From NCBI GenBank assembly GCA_041912595.1, contig JAYRMR010000003.1, forward strand, positions 79,016-143,015: a stretch of DNA of 64,000 nt, written 5' to 3'. Each line of letters begins with the position of its first letter. The stretch's first letter is position 1. Below, in pieces: positions 18,201 to 26,019 of this stretch. The DNA is from Roseateles_B sp041912595. Its GTDB lineage: Bacteria; Pseudomonadota; Gammaproteobacteria; Burkholderiales; Burkholderiaceae_C. The notes under the pieces were generated by a model. It was not told the origin of the DNA, did not search any database, and worked only from the letters and a program-made list of their open reading frames with translations. The translations under genes and the position numbers were made by a program.

Positions 18201-18610
18201 TCAACACGCCGGGCAGCGCCGTCTACGGGCCCAAGGTGATGCTGATCGACCAGGACGCCGGCTCCGGTGGCGACTACCTGCCCTGGGCCTTCCGTCGCCT
18301 GGGCCTGGGCCCGCTGATCGGCACGCGGACCTGGGGCGGCCTGATCGGCATTTCCGCCAACCCGCCCCTGATCGACGGTGGCTTCCTGACCGTGCCCTTC
18401 TTCCGCTTCTTCACGCCGGACGGCGAATGGCGGATCGAGAACGAGGGCACCGTGCCGGACATGGAGGTCGATCTCGACCCGATCGGCGTCAACCGCGGCC
18501 AGGACAGCCAGCTCGACGCCGGCATTGCCGAGGTCCTGAAGCGCCTGGCGACCTACAAGCCCGTGGACCTCAAGCAGGCACCGCCCCTGCCCACGGAGCT
18601 GGGCAAGTGA
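15257..18610 (+). CDS. Exported tricorn-like S41 peptidase
   Basis: Large periplasmic or secreted peptidase of 1117 residues related to tricorn protease. It has a Sec signal ending AQA about residue 29, TolB/WD40-like propeller repeats (PDGRWIAFTANYDGNPDVYVMP and similar) to about residue 540, a Lys/Pro/Asp/Ala repeat linker about 545-595, a second propeller part, a PDZ domain about 800-890 (GDYILSVNGQPLNAG) and the C-terminal S41 core. The catalytic serine is expected in AGSGGD (Ser about 1003), and ENEGTVPDMEVDLDP near the end is typical. The start at 15257 has GGAG upstream and gives the signal peptide. It lies 38 bases upstream of an S9 peptidase, suggesting joint oligopeptide breakdown. 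Confidence 0.92.
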   Translation: MKTFALKPLNWALASAAAFLALPGAAQADTLLLRQPSLSADRLAFVYGGDLWVARRDGSEPRQLTSQAAAEYAPKFSPDGRWIAFTANYDGNPDVYVMPAEGGEPRRLTWHPGADVVNGWSADGKRVLFSSAREVANSRSNQLFEVAVEGGPERKLMKAVAFEGAWHADGERLAYRPNRKAHEGAAGWRQSRGGATPPIWVINLKTQQLDKVPHVRATDHSPMWHGDELVFISDRNDGAANLFSWNGKTQQLRQLTRSKSWDVRSASLQGSTVVYEMGGSLHQLDLKSGQDLTLRITLPVAGAQTREQWKDASRQLQGAQLSPTGKRVLVTARGEVFNVPVKDGVTQNLTGTSGVREKDALWRPDGKQMAWLRDAGFKHELVLAEPTAGGKREAHALPAGYFTLLDWSPDGKRIVLQDNHLQLYVFETEAKALKPVAKTPRRSQFVVSFSPDSRWMAYTLVGANQLSQIHLHDFQTGQQHMISDGLAHAVWPAFSPKGDLLYFAASVNAGPRQVGLDMTVEDQPLRLGLYAAVLSSEGRSPLWPKTAEEEGPKTDAKPDAKPDSKADAKGEGKPDAKPDAKADAKPEDKARPAVKPTRIDIAGLQQRFVPLPVPERFYAGLMVAADGSLYYLDRRQQGVANDGPDAETSGHAELFRFDMEERKAKSVKTGLSSASLSADGKKLLLELPKGKLEVADTGDKPDPKALDQSGLRARIQPREEWQQIFNEVWWMEREYFYAPNLHGLDWDAVYKRYQPLLAHVQRREDLNEILSDLIGELQVAHNNVGGGDVPSDAPVSVGLLGADVEPHEGRWRLSKVYAGDRWNPFLKAPLAMPGLNVKAGDYILSVNGQPLNAGQNFFRAFENTAGKQTTLTVADNPRGEKSRQVVVEPVGRDGGLRQWDWIEANRAHVAAKTGGKVGYIYLPDTGRNGFEYFNRQFFAQSDKEALIIDDRRNGGGHAANYILDVLKRPYLSGWKDRDAIVFNTPGSAVYGPKVMLIDQDAGSGGDYLPWAFRRLGLGPLIGTRTWGGLIGISANPPLIDGGFLTVPFFRFFTPDGEWRIENEGTVPDMEVDLDPIGVNRGQDSQLDAGIAEVLKRLATYKPVDLKQAPPLPTELGK

Positions 18611-18648
18611 AGCACGGCCCCCTCATCGAACCGTCTGGAGATGCGTCC

Positions 18649-20835
18649 ATGAAACAACCGTTCCTGATTCCTCCGGCCTCTCGCCGCCGCGCCGTGCGGT
18701 GGATGGCGCTGTCGACCCTGGCCCTGGCCGGGCTGGCGGGCGCCGGTGCGGCCGTCGCTGCCGATGCGGCTTACCCGGCCACCCAGAAGCGGGCCGTGCA
18801 GGACACCTTCCACGGCACGGCGGTCAGCGAGGACTACCGCTGGCTCGAGGACTTCGAGAGCCCCGAAGTGAAGCAGTGGGTCGCCGCGCAGAACGCGCTG
18901 ACCCGCGCGCGACTCGATGCCATTCCCGGCCGCGAGGCCCTGGCGGCGCGCATCAAGGACCTCGTCAGCTCGCGCCCGACGGGCTATGGCAGCCTGGGCC
19001 TCTATGGCCAGCGCTGGTTCGCGCTCAAGTTCGAGGCCGGCCGCCAGCAGCCGCGCCTCGTGACGATGGACAGCCCGGACCAGCCCGGCACCGAACGCGT
19101 CGTGCTGGACCCGACCGAGCTCGCCACCGACGGCAGCCTGGCGATCGACTGGTTCCAGCCCTCGCCGGACGGCCGGCGCATCGCCGTGTCCCTCAGCGAG
19201 AAGGGCAGCGAGCGCGGCAGCCTGCACCTCTATGACGTCGCCAGCGGCAAGGCCATCGACGTGGTGATCCCGCGCGTGCAGTTCCCCACCGGCGGCGGCT
19301 CCGTGAGCTGGCATGCCGATGGCAAGGGCCTGCTCTACACGCGCTATCCGGCGCCGGGCGAGCGCCCGGATGCTGATGCCATGTTCTTCCAGGAGGTCTG
19401 GACCCACCGCCTGGGCGAGCCGCTGAGCCGCGATCGCCGCGTGCTGGGCCAGGGGCTGCCCCGCATTGCCGAGACCTTCCTGGCGGCGGGGCCCAAGGGC
19501 CTGCAGATCGCCCAGGTGCTCAATGGCGATGGGGGCGAGGAGGCCTTCTGGCTGCAGCAGAAGGGCGGGCGCTGGCAGCAGCTCTCGAACTTCGCCGACG
19601 GCGTCAAGGGCGTCCAGGCGAGCGCGGACGGCTGGCTCTACCTGCTCTCGACCCAGGGCGCGCCCAAGGGTCAGGTCTTGCGCCTGAAGCTGGGCCAGCC
19701 CCTGGCCAAGGCCGAGCGCCTCGTGCCGGAGGCCGAGGGTACGCTGACGCAGTTCAAGCTGCAGGATGGGCGGCTCTACCTCAGCTACCTGCTGGGCGGC
19801 CCGTCCGAGCTGCGCCGCTTCGACCTCAAGACCCGCAAGAGCGACGTGATGCCGCTGCCGCCCATCGCCAGCGTGGATGCGCTGGTGAAGGGCGCCAAGG
19901 GCGAGCTGCTGGCCTCGGTGCAGAGCTACACCCAGCCGCAGGCCTGGTACCGCGTGCACGCGGACGGCCACCTGGAGGCCACGGCCCTGGCGCAGAAGGC
20001 GAATGTGGACTTCAGCGACGTCGAGGTGCTGCGCGAGTTCGCCACCTCCAAGGACGGCACGCGCGTGCCGCTCAACATCCTGCGACCCAAGGGTCTGAAG
20101 CTCGATGGCAGTCATCCCGTGCTGCTGTACGGCTACGGCGGCTACAGCGTCAGCCAGACGCCGGGCTTCAACGCCCTGCGCAAGGTGTGGCTGGAACGCG
20201 GTGGCGTCATGGTCATCGCCAACCTGCGAGGCGGCGGCGAGTACGGCGAGGCCTGGCACCTGGCGGGCAACCTCACGCGCAAGCAGAACGTGTTCGACGA
20301 CTTCATCGGCGCGGCGGAGCACCTGATCGCGCGGGGCTACACCCGGCCCGAGCGACTGGCGATCCAGGGCGGCAGCAACGGCGGCCTGCTAATGGGCGCC
20401 GCCCTGACGCAGCGGCCGGATCTGTTCCGTGCGGTGCATGCCTCGGTCGGGATCTACGACATGCTGCGGGTGGAGCTCGACGCCAACGGGGCCTTCAACA
20501 TCACCGAGTTCGGCACCGTGAAGGATGAGGCGCAGTTCCGCGCGCTGCTGGGCTATTCGCCGCTGCACAAGGTCCGGGACGGCACGCGCTACCCCGCCGT
20601 GCTCTTCACCACGGGCGACCACGATGGCCGCGTCAACCCGATGCAGTCCCGCAAGATGGTCGCGCGACTGCAGGCGGCCCAGGGCGCGGCCTTTGCCGAC
20701 CGCCCCATCCTGCTGCGCACGAGTGCCAACGCCGGCCACGGCATGGGCTCCTCGACCAGCGAGGTGATCGCCGAGCGCACCGACAGCTTCAGCTTCCTGA
20801 TGGACCAGCTGGGCATGCCGCTGCAGAAGCCCTGA
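18649..20835 (+). CDS. Exported prolyl oligopeptidase family (S9A) peptidase
   Basis: Cleaves short peptides, usually after proline, outside the cytoplasm. The 728-residue protein has a Tat-like or Sec signal (RRRAVRWMALSTLALAGLAG, cleavage near AVAADA), an N-terminal propeller and a C-terminal alpha/beta hydrolase domain. The catalytic triad is visible: Ser about 576 in GGSNGG, Asp in GDHDGRVNP about 657-660 and His about 697 in NAGHGMG. VSEDYRWLEDFESPEVKQW near the mature N terminus is a family signature. ATG 18649 is favoured by GGAG upstream and the signal peptide. It follows the S41 peptidase closely and is closed by a strong terminator, so the two form a peptidase operon. Confidence 0.94.
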   Translation: MKQPFLIPPASRRRAVRWMALSTLALAGLAGAGAAVAADAAYPATQKRAVQDTFHGTAVSEDYRWLEDFESPEVKQWVAAQNALTRARLDAIPGREALAARIKDLVSSRPTGYGSLGLYGQRWFALKFEAGRQQPRLVTMDSPDQPGTERVVLDPTELATDGSLAIDWFQPSPDGRRIAVSLSEKGSERGSLHLYDVASGKAIDVVIPRVQFPTGGGSVSWHADGKGLLYTRYPAPGERPDADAMFFQEVWTHRLGEPLSRDRRVLGQGLPRIAETFLAAGPKGLQIAQVLNGDGGEEAFWLQQKGGRWQQLSNFADGVKGVQASADGWLYLLSTQGAPKGQVLRLKLGQPLAKAERLVPEAEGTLTQFKLQDGRLYLSYLLGGPSELRRFDLKTRKSDVMPLPPIASVDALVKGAKGELLASVQSYTQPQAWYRVHADGHLEATALAQKANVDFSDVEVLREFATSKDGTRVPLNILRPKGLKLDGSHPVLLYGYGGYSVSQTPGFNALRKVWLERGGVMVIANLRGGGEYGEAWHLAGNLTRKQNVFDDFIGAAEHLIARGYTRPERLAIQGGSNGGLLMGAALTQRPDLFRAVHASVGIYDMLRVELDANGAFNITEFGTVKDEAQFRALLGYSPLHKVRDGTRYPAVLFTTGDHDGRVNPMQSRKMVARLQAAQGAAFADRPILLRTSANAGHGMGSSTSEVIAERTDSFSFLMDQLGMPLQKP

Positions 20836-20858
20836 GGCGGCTGCAGGCCCTCCGCAGA

Positions 20859-20884
20859 ACGGCGCCCGCGGGCGCCGTTTTTTT
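20859..20884 (+). terminator. Strong intrinsic terminator after the S9 peptidase
   Basis: ACGGCGCC at 20859-20866 pairs with GGCGCCGT at 20871-20878 around a four-base loop, followed by seven T. It ends the peptidase operon, facing the amiC gene on the other strand. Confidence 0.9.
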
Positions 20885-20904
20885 GTGGTCTCGCCGCGGG
20901 CGCC

Positions 20905-22335
20905 TCAGGTCAGGCTGCGGTTGCGCGCCAGGGGCGGGTTCTTGGCGAAGTAGCGCGAGATGCCCGTGGCGATGGCCTCCACGAGCTGGGCCTGGTAGGC
21001 CTCGCTGCTGAGCTTGGCCTCCTCCTCGGGGTTGGAGATGAAGGCCGTCTCCACGAGGATGCTGGGGATGTCCGGCGCCTTGAGCACGGCAAAGCCGGCC
21101 TGCTCGACACGCGGCTTGTGCAGCTTGCCCACGCGGCTGATCTGCCCGAGCACCTCGCCGCCGAGCTTCAGGCTGTCCTTGATCTGCGCGGTGGTGCTGA
21201 GGTCCAGCAGCGTGCGCAGCACCGAGGCGTCCTTGACCTTGGTGTTCACGCCCCCGATCAGGTCGGCGGCGTTCTCCCGGTCGGCCATCCAGCGGGCCGC
21301 CGCGCTGCTGGCCGCGCCGTCGCTGAGCGCGAAGACGCTGGCACCGCGGGCCTGCGGCGTGAAGAAGGCATCGGCGTGCAGCGACACGAAGAGGTCGGCC
21401 TGCACGCGCCGCGCCTTGCGCACGCGCTCGTGCAGCGGCACGAAGAAGTCGGCGTCGCGGGTCATCATCACGCGGATGTTGGGATGCTTGTCCAGGCGGT
21501 CCCGCAGCTTCAGGCCGATCGCCAGCACCACGTCCTTTTCCTTGAGCCCGCTCGGCCCCATGGCGCCGGGGTCCTCGCCGCCATGGCCCGGGTCGAGGGC
21601 GATGACGATGAGGCGGTCCAGCTGCTGCTTGGTGAGGGGCGCGGCCTGGGGCGTCGAGGCGGCGGTGGCGGGGGGCTGCGTCGGTGGCTGCGTCTGCGGC
21701 TTCTGGGTGATGAGCACGGGCGCGCTCGCCGCCGGCTGGGCGGCGGTGGCCGGGCGGGTCGACTCGGGCTTGTCCAGCTTGGCGATCAGCTCCCCCAGCG
21801 CGTCCTGCACCGACTGCGCGGCGGCCTTCTCGGCCGCCTCCTTCTCGCGGATCAGCGCCAGCAGCGGGTCGCGTTCCTGCACCGGGTAGAGGTCCAGCAC
21901 CAGCCGGTGCTTGTACGCCGCCACGGGCTGCAGGGTGAAGACCTGCGGGGCAACCGCCTGCTTGAGGTCGAGCACGATGCGCACCACGCGGGGCTGGTTC
22001 TGGCCCACGCGCAGGCCTTCGATGTAGGGGTCGTCGGCCCGCACCTTGCCCAGCAGCTCGCGCAGCCCCGGGCTGAGGTCGAGGTCGTCGACGTCGATCA
22101 CCAGGCGGTCCGGCCCGCTGACGAGGCTGTGCCGCGCGACGAGGGGGCGATCGGACTCGATGGTGATGCGGGTGTAGTCCTGCGCCGGCCAGATGCGCAC
22201 CGCGACGATGCTGGCAAGACCTGGCCCCGCCAGCAGCTGCGCCGGGGCCTGCAGCACGAGCGCCAGGCCGCCCATGCGGCGCAGGGCGCTGCGGCGGGAG
22301 GCGGGGCTGGAGGCGGGGCGTGCCGGTGCGCTCAT
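20905..22335 (-). CDS. amiC: N-acetylmuramoyl-L-alanine amidase, AmiC type
   Basis: Cleaves the amide bond between MurNAc and the stem peptide to split daughter-cell walls. The 476-residue protein has a twin-arginine-like signal (SRRSALRRMGGLALVLQ), an AMIN domain about 50-150 (VAVRIWPAQDYTRITIESD), a Lys/Gln/Pro-rich linker about 190-260 and an Amidase_3 domain with the zinc motifs ALDPGHGGEDPGA, a Glu in LKEKDVVL, SLHADAF and the catalytic Glu in ILVETAFISN. The ATG at 22335 overlaps the tsaE stop as ATGA, so translation is coupled. In many Proteobacteria tsaE, amidase and mutL are contiguous; here mutL is about 6 kb away. Confidence 0.95.
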   Translation of the reverse strand: MSAPARPASSPASRRSALRRMGGLALVLQAPAQLLAGPGLASIVAVRIWPAQDYTRITIESDRPLVARHSLVSGPDRLVIDVDDLDLSPGLRELLGKVRADDPYIEGLRVGQNQPRVVRIVLDLKQAVAPQVFTLQPVAAYKHRLVLDLYPVQERDPLLALIREKEAAEKAAAQSVQDALGELIAKLDKPESTRPATAAQPAASAPVLITQKPQTQPPTQPPATAASTPQAAPLTKQQLDRLIVIALDPGHGGEDPGAMGPSGLKEKDVVLAIGLKLRDRLDKHPNIRVMMTRDADFFVPLHERVRKARRVQADLFVSLHADAFFTPQARGASVFALSDGAASSAAARWMADRENAADLIGGVNTKVKDASVLRTLLDLSTTAQIKDSLKLGGEVLGQISRVGKLHKPRVEQAGFAVLKAPDIPSILVETAFISNPEEEAKLSSEAYQAQLVEAIATGISRYFAKNPPLARNRSLT

Positions 22336-22847
22336 GGGGCGCCCCCCGCGAGAGATGGGCTGGGCGGGAGGGCGCCCAGCAGGCCGACGCCGCGCGGCGT
22401 GCAGGCCTCGAGGCGCAGCCGGCGTGAGTCGTCCTCGGCGATGTCCAGGTGCAGGGCGAGGTCGGGCACGGGGAGCATGCCGGCGGCCTTCTCGGGCCAT
22501 TCCGAGAGCTTGAGCCCGGGGCTGGTGAAGATCTCGCGGAAGCCGGCGTCCTCCCACTCGCGCGGGTCGCCGAAGCGGTAGAAATCGAAGTGGCTCACCA
22601 CGCCCTGGCCACCGTGCTCGGCGAGGTCATAGCTTTCCATGACGGCATAGCTGGGGCTCTTGATCCGGCCCTGCACGCCCAGGGCGCGCAGCAGGTGGCG
22701 CACCAGGGTGGTCTTGCCGGCGCCCAGGGTGCCGTGCAGCTCGAGGGAGGCGTCCAGCAGCCCCGGCGCCCGTGCCAGGTCTTGCGCAAAGCGTTCGCAG
22801 GCGGCCTCGTCGGGCCAGCGCAGCTCGCGGGTTTCTAGAATGGCCAA
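22332..22847 (-). CDS. tsaE: tRNA t6A biosynthesis ATPase TsaE
   Basis: Small P-loop ATPase that works with TsaB, TsaC and TsaD to form t6A37 in ANN-decoding tRNAs. Visible are the Walker A GTLGAGKTTLVRHLL, SPSYAVMESY, HFDFYRFGDPREWEDAGF and LKLSEWPEKA, all typical. The true start is unclear. Homologues begin just before WPDEAACERF; the nearest in-frame start is TTG at 22847, directly back to back with the queG ATG on the other strand, while the nearest in-frame ATG is at 22916 inside queG. The TTG is reported (171 residues). It overlaps amiC by four bases. The partner tsaD lies at 54661-55701. Confidence 0.85.
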   Translation of the reverse strand: MAILETRELRWPDEAACERFAQDLARAPGLLDASLELHGTLGAGKTTLVRHLLRALGVQGRIKSPSYAVMESYDLAEHGGQGVVSHFDFYRFGDPREWEDAGFREIFTSPGLKLSEWPEKAAGMLPVPDLALHLDIAEDDSRRLRLEACTPRGVGLLGALPPSPSLAGGAP

Positions 22848-23990
22848 ATGCAGCAAACTCCCCAGATGACTCTCGACCCCCAGGCGGTGATGCAGGAATT
22901 GCAGGCCTGGGCGCATGAGCTGGGATTCTCACAGATTGGCGTGGCCGACATCGACCTCAGCAGCGCGGAGGCGGGCCTGCTCGCCTGGCTGGAGGCGGGA
23001 TTCCACGGCAGCATGCACTACATGGCCAGCCACGGGCTCAAGCGGGCGCGTCCGGCCGAGCTGGTGCCCGGCACCGTGCGGGTGCTCACCGCCCGCATGG
23101 ACTACCTGCCCGCCGGCCTCGGTCCCGACTGGCGCCGGCTGGAATGGCAGGGGCTCTCGGAGCCGATGCGCGCCCAGGTCTCGCTCTACGCCCGCGGCCG
23201 GGACTACCACAAGGTGCTGCGCCAGCGCCTGCAGCAGCTGGCGGACCGGCTGGCGACGCGGGTGGGACCGCTGGGGCATCGCGTCTTCACCGACTCCGCG
23301 CCGGTGCTGGAGGTGGAGCTCGCGGCGCGTTCGGGGCTGGGCTGGCGCGGCAAGCACACGCTCACGCTCTCGCGGGATGCCGGCTCGCTGTTCTTCCTGG
23401 GCGAGATCTACATCGACCTGCCGCTGCCACTGAGCGAGCCCGCGCCCGCCCATTGCGGGCAGTGCCAGGCCTGCCTCGACGTCTGCCCCACGCAGGCCAT
23501 CGTGGCGCCGTACCGGGTGGATGCGCGGCGCTGCATCTCCTATCTCACCATCGAGCATGACGGCGCGATACCCGTTGAATTGCGGCCGCTGCTCGGCAAC
23601 CGCATCTACGGCTGCGACGACTGCCAGCTCGTGTGCCCCTGGAACAAGTTCGCGCAGCGCAGCCCCGTGCCGGACTTCGACACCCGCGCCCACTTCACGG
23701 CGCCGGGCCTGCTGCAGCTGTGGGCCTGGGACGAGGCCGAGTTCCTGCGGCGAACGGAGGGCTCGGCCATCCGCCGGATCGGGCACTGGCGCTGGCGCCG
23801 CAATCTCTCGGTGGCCATGGGCAATGCGCTGAGGCAAGACCTGGCCCCGCCGGACCGCGAGGCGCTGCAGTCCGCCCTGGCGACAGCGCTGACGCAGGCG
23901 CTGGCGGCCGGGGACGAGGTGCTCGCCGAGCACCTGCGCTGGGCTATGGCGCCAGCCGCGCCTGCATCAGCAGCCACAGGGGCAGGCTGA
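22848..23990 (+). CDS. queG: Epoxyqueuosine reductase
   Basis: Last step of queuosine biosynthesis: reduces epoxyqueuosine in tRNA with cobalamin and two [4Fe-4S] clusters. The 380-residue protein carries the two cluster motifs CGQCQACLDVCPTQAI (about 204-219) and CDDCQLVCPWNKFAQ (about 258-272) and the cobalamin-domain signature VFTDSAPVLEVELAARSGLGWRGK in conserved order. The ATG at 22848 is preceded by TAGAAT six bases upstream and no Shine-Dalgarno, so the message may be leaderless; ATG 22866 is an alternative. Its last 47 bases overlap the end of the convergent AEC exporter gene. Confidence 0.95.
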   Translation: MQQTPQMTLDPQAVMQELQAWAHELGFSQIGVADIDLSSAEAGLLAWLEAGFHGSMHYMASHGLKRARPAELVPGTVRVLTARMDYLPAGLGPDWRRLEWQGLSEPMRAQVSLYARGRDYHKVLRQRLQQLADRLATRVGPLGHRVFTDSAPVLEVELAARSGLGWRGKHTLTLSRDAGSLFFLGEIYIDLPLPLSEPAPAHCGQCQACLDVCPTQAIVAPYRVDARRCISYLTIEHDGAIPVELRPLLGNRIYGCDDCQLVCPWNKFAQRSPVPDFDTRAHFTAPGLLQLWAWDEAEFLRRTEGSAIRRIGHWRWRRNLSVAMGNALRQDLAPPDREALQSALATALTQALAAGDEVLAEHLRWAMAPAAPASAATGAG

Positions 23991-24849
23991 CCATGCCCAG
24001 CAGGGTGGACAGCGTGATCAGCCCTGCGACGAAGGGCCCGTTGCCGCCCATGCGCACCGCCAGCACATAGCTGCTAGAGGCCGTCGGCAGCGCCGCGAAG
24101 GCCATCAGGAGCACGGCCTGGGCCTGTGGCAGGGCGAGGGCGTGGATCAGCACCAGCGCGACCAGCGGCAGGGCGCCATGGCGGATGAAGAGCAGGGCGC
24201 CCGCCAGACCCGGTGCATCGCGCAGCGCCCCGAAGCGCAGACCCGCCCCGACGGCCATCAGCCCGAGCGGCAGGGCTGCCACGCCGATCTTCTGCAGGCT
24301 CACCGCCGCCGGTTCGGGCAGGCGCAGGCCGCTGAGGTTGGCCACGAGCCCCAGCACCGTGCTGACGATCAGCGGGTTGCGCGTCAGCTCGCGCAGATAG
24401 CCATGCCCGCCGTGCCGGGCCAGCGGCCACACCGCCGCCACATTGGCCAGGGGCACGCACAGGGCGATCAGCAGGGCGATCCACGCCACGCCCTGCGCCC
24501 CCTGCAGCCGCTCGGCCAGCGCGAGCGCGACGAAGGAATTGAAGCGGAACGCGACCTGCGCGCCCGAGGCATGGTTCTGCGCGTGCATGCCCGGCCACAG
24601 GCGCAGCGCATAGGACAGCGCCACCCCCGACAGCAGCACGGTCACGCCCGCGCCTGCGAGCGCCAGCGTCTCGCCGGGCTGCAGCTGGCTGCGGGAGATC
24701 GAGTTGAAGAGCAGGACCGGGAACAGCAGGTAGTACACCAGCCGCTCCACGCTGGCCCACACCGCGCGGTCCAGCGACGTCCAGCGGCACAGCCCGAAGC
24801 CGGCGGCGATGAGCAGGAGGTCGGGCAGCAGCAGGAGCAGGTCGGGCAT
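23944..24849 (-). CDS. AEC-family (auxin efflux carrier-like) transporter
   Basis: Integral membrane transporter of the AEC/MdcF family, 301 residues, with about ten hydrophobic segments over the whole length. The start MPDLLLLLPDLLLIAAGFGLC and the Pro-rich fourth segment region (NPLIVSTVLGLVANLSGLRLPEPA, about residues 150-173), with the conserved asparagine-proline, fit the family. Members move small organic acids such as malate or malonate; the substrate here is unknown. The ATG at 24849 gives a family-like N terminus. It converges on queG and overlaps its last 47 bases. Confidence 0.88.
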   Translation of the reverse strand: MPDLLLLLPDLLLIAAGFGLCRWTSLDRAVWASVERLVYYLLFPVLLFNSISRSQLQPGETLALAGAGVTVLLSGVALSYALRLWPGMHAQNHASGAQVAFRFNSFVALALAERLQGAQGVAWIALLIALCVPLANVAAVWPLARHGGHGYLRELTRNPLIVSTVLGLVANLSGLRLPEPAAVSLQKIGVAALPLGLMAVGAGLRFGALRDAPGLAGALLFIRHGALPLVALVLIHALALPQAQAVLLMAFAALPTASSSYVLAVRMGGNGPFVAGLITLSTLLGMVSLPLWLLMQARLAP

Positions 24850-24970
24850 GGGCGCAGTGTGCCAGCAAGGGGTCACACGGCGCTGACACGAAGGTGCCAG
24901 CGAGGTCCGCGCGCGATCCCTGCGCGCGATGCCTGTGCGCGGGCAGGCCACGTGCGCCGTCCTGAACGTC

Positions 24971-24997
24971 TTGAACGCTCGCCGGCTGCCTTAGACT
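24971..24997 (+). promoter_or_regulatory. Possible promoter for the Bug receptor gene
   Basis: TTGAAC at 24971-24976 and TAGACT at 24992-24997 are spaced by 15 bases, a little short for sigma-70. They lie just upstream of the receptor gene, whose AGAGGAG ribosome site starts near 25022. A tentative call. Confidence 0.35.
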
Positions 24998-25033
24998 GGC
25001 AGCTCCCTTCAGCAGGACCACGAGAGGAGCCCC

Positions 25034-26011
25034 ATGAGCCGTCGCACGATTCTCAAGCACATCCCCCTGGCCCTGGCGGCCCTCGCGCTGCCGGGTGTCG
25101 CCCTGGCGCAGGGCTACCCCACGAAGCCGGTCAAGCTGGTCGTGCCTTTCGCGCCCGGCGGCACGACGGACATCGTGGCCCGCGTCGTGGCCGAGAAGAT
25201 CAACGGCCCGCTGGGCCAGACCATGGTCGTCGAGAACAAGGCCGGCGGCGGCGGCAAGGTCGGGGCGAACGAGACGGCCAAGGCCGCGCCGGACGGCTAC
25301 GCGCTGGGCATGGCCACGGTCTCCACCACGGCCGCCAACCCGGCCATCGACCCCAAGATCCCCTACAACCCGCTGACCGACTTCACGCCCATCATCAATG
25401 TGGCGGCCACGCCCAACATCATCGCGGTGCACCCCAGCTTCCCGGCGCGGGACTACAAGGGCTTCCTCGCCGAGCTGAAGAAGAACCCGGGCAAGTACAG
25501 CTACGCGACCTCCGGCACGGGCGGCATCGGGCATCTGCAGATGGAGCTGTACAAGTCGCTGGCGGGCGTCTTCGTGCTGCACATCCCCTACCGCGGCGCG
25601 GGCCCGGCCCTCAATGACACCGTGGCGGGCCAGGTGCCGATGATCTTCGACAACCTGCCCTCGGCGCTGCCCTTCATCAAGGACGGCCGCCTGATTCCCA
25701 TCGTCGTGGCGGCGCCCCAGCGCCTGGCCCAACTGCCGCAGGTGCCGACGTTCAAGGAAGTGGGCCTCGAGCCTGTCAACCGCATGGCCTTCTACGGCAT
25801 CTACGGACCCAAGGGCCTGCCGAAGGAGGTGGTCGACAAGGTCAGCACCGCCGTCAAGAAGACGCTGGAGCTGCCGGACGTGCGCAAGCGCATCGAGGAC
25901 ACCGGCTCCATCATCGTGGCCAACACGCCCGAGCAGTTCGCCGCCCAGATCAAGGCCGAGTACGAGGTCTACAAGAAGGTGGTCGAGACACAGAAGCTCA
26001 AGCTGGACTGA
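25034..26011 (+). CDS. Bug-family tripartite tricarboxylate transporter substrate-binding protein
   Basis: Periplasmic receptor of the TctC/Bug family, 325 residues. The signal peptide (MSRRTILKHIPLALAALAL, cleavage after ALA about residue 26) is followed by the family start YPTKPVKLVVPFAPGGTTDIVAR and by VENKAGGGGKVG, YSYATSGTGGIGHLQMEL and IPYRGAGPALNDTVAGQVP, the regions that contact carboxylate ligands. The ligand cannot be deduced. Burkholderiales often carry many such genes without TctA/TctB next to them, and none is adjacent here. A clear AGAGGAG site precedes the ATG. Confidence 0.94.
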   Translation: MSRRTILKHIPLALAALALPGVALAQGYPTKPVKLVVPFAPGGTTDIVARVVAEKINGPLGQTMVVENKAGGGGKVGANETAKAAPDGYALGMATVSTTAANPAIDPKIPYNPLTDFTPIINVAATPNIIAVHPSFPARDYKGFLAELKKNPGKYSYATSGTGGIGHLQMELYKSLAGVFVLHIPYRGAGPALNDTVAGQVPMIFDNLPSALPFIKDGRLIPIVVAAPQRLAQLPQVPTFKEVGLEPVNRMAFYGIYGPKGLPKEVVDKVSTAVKKTLELPDVRKRIEDTGSIIVANTPEQFAAQIKAEYEVYKKVVETQKLKLD

Positions 26012-26019
26012 GCCGGCCC

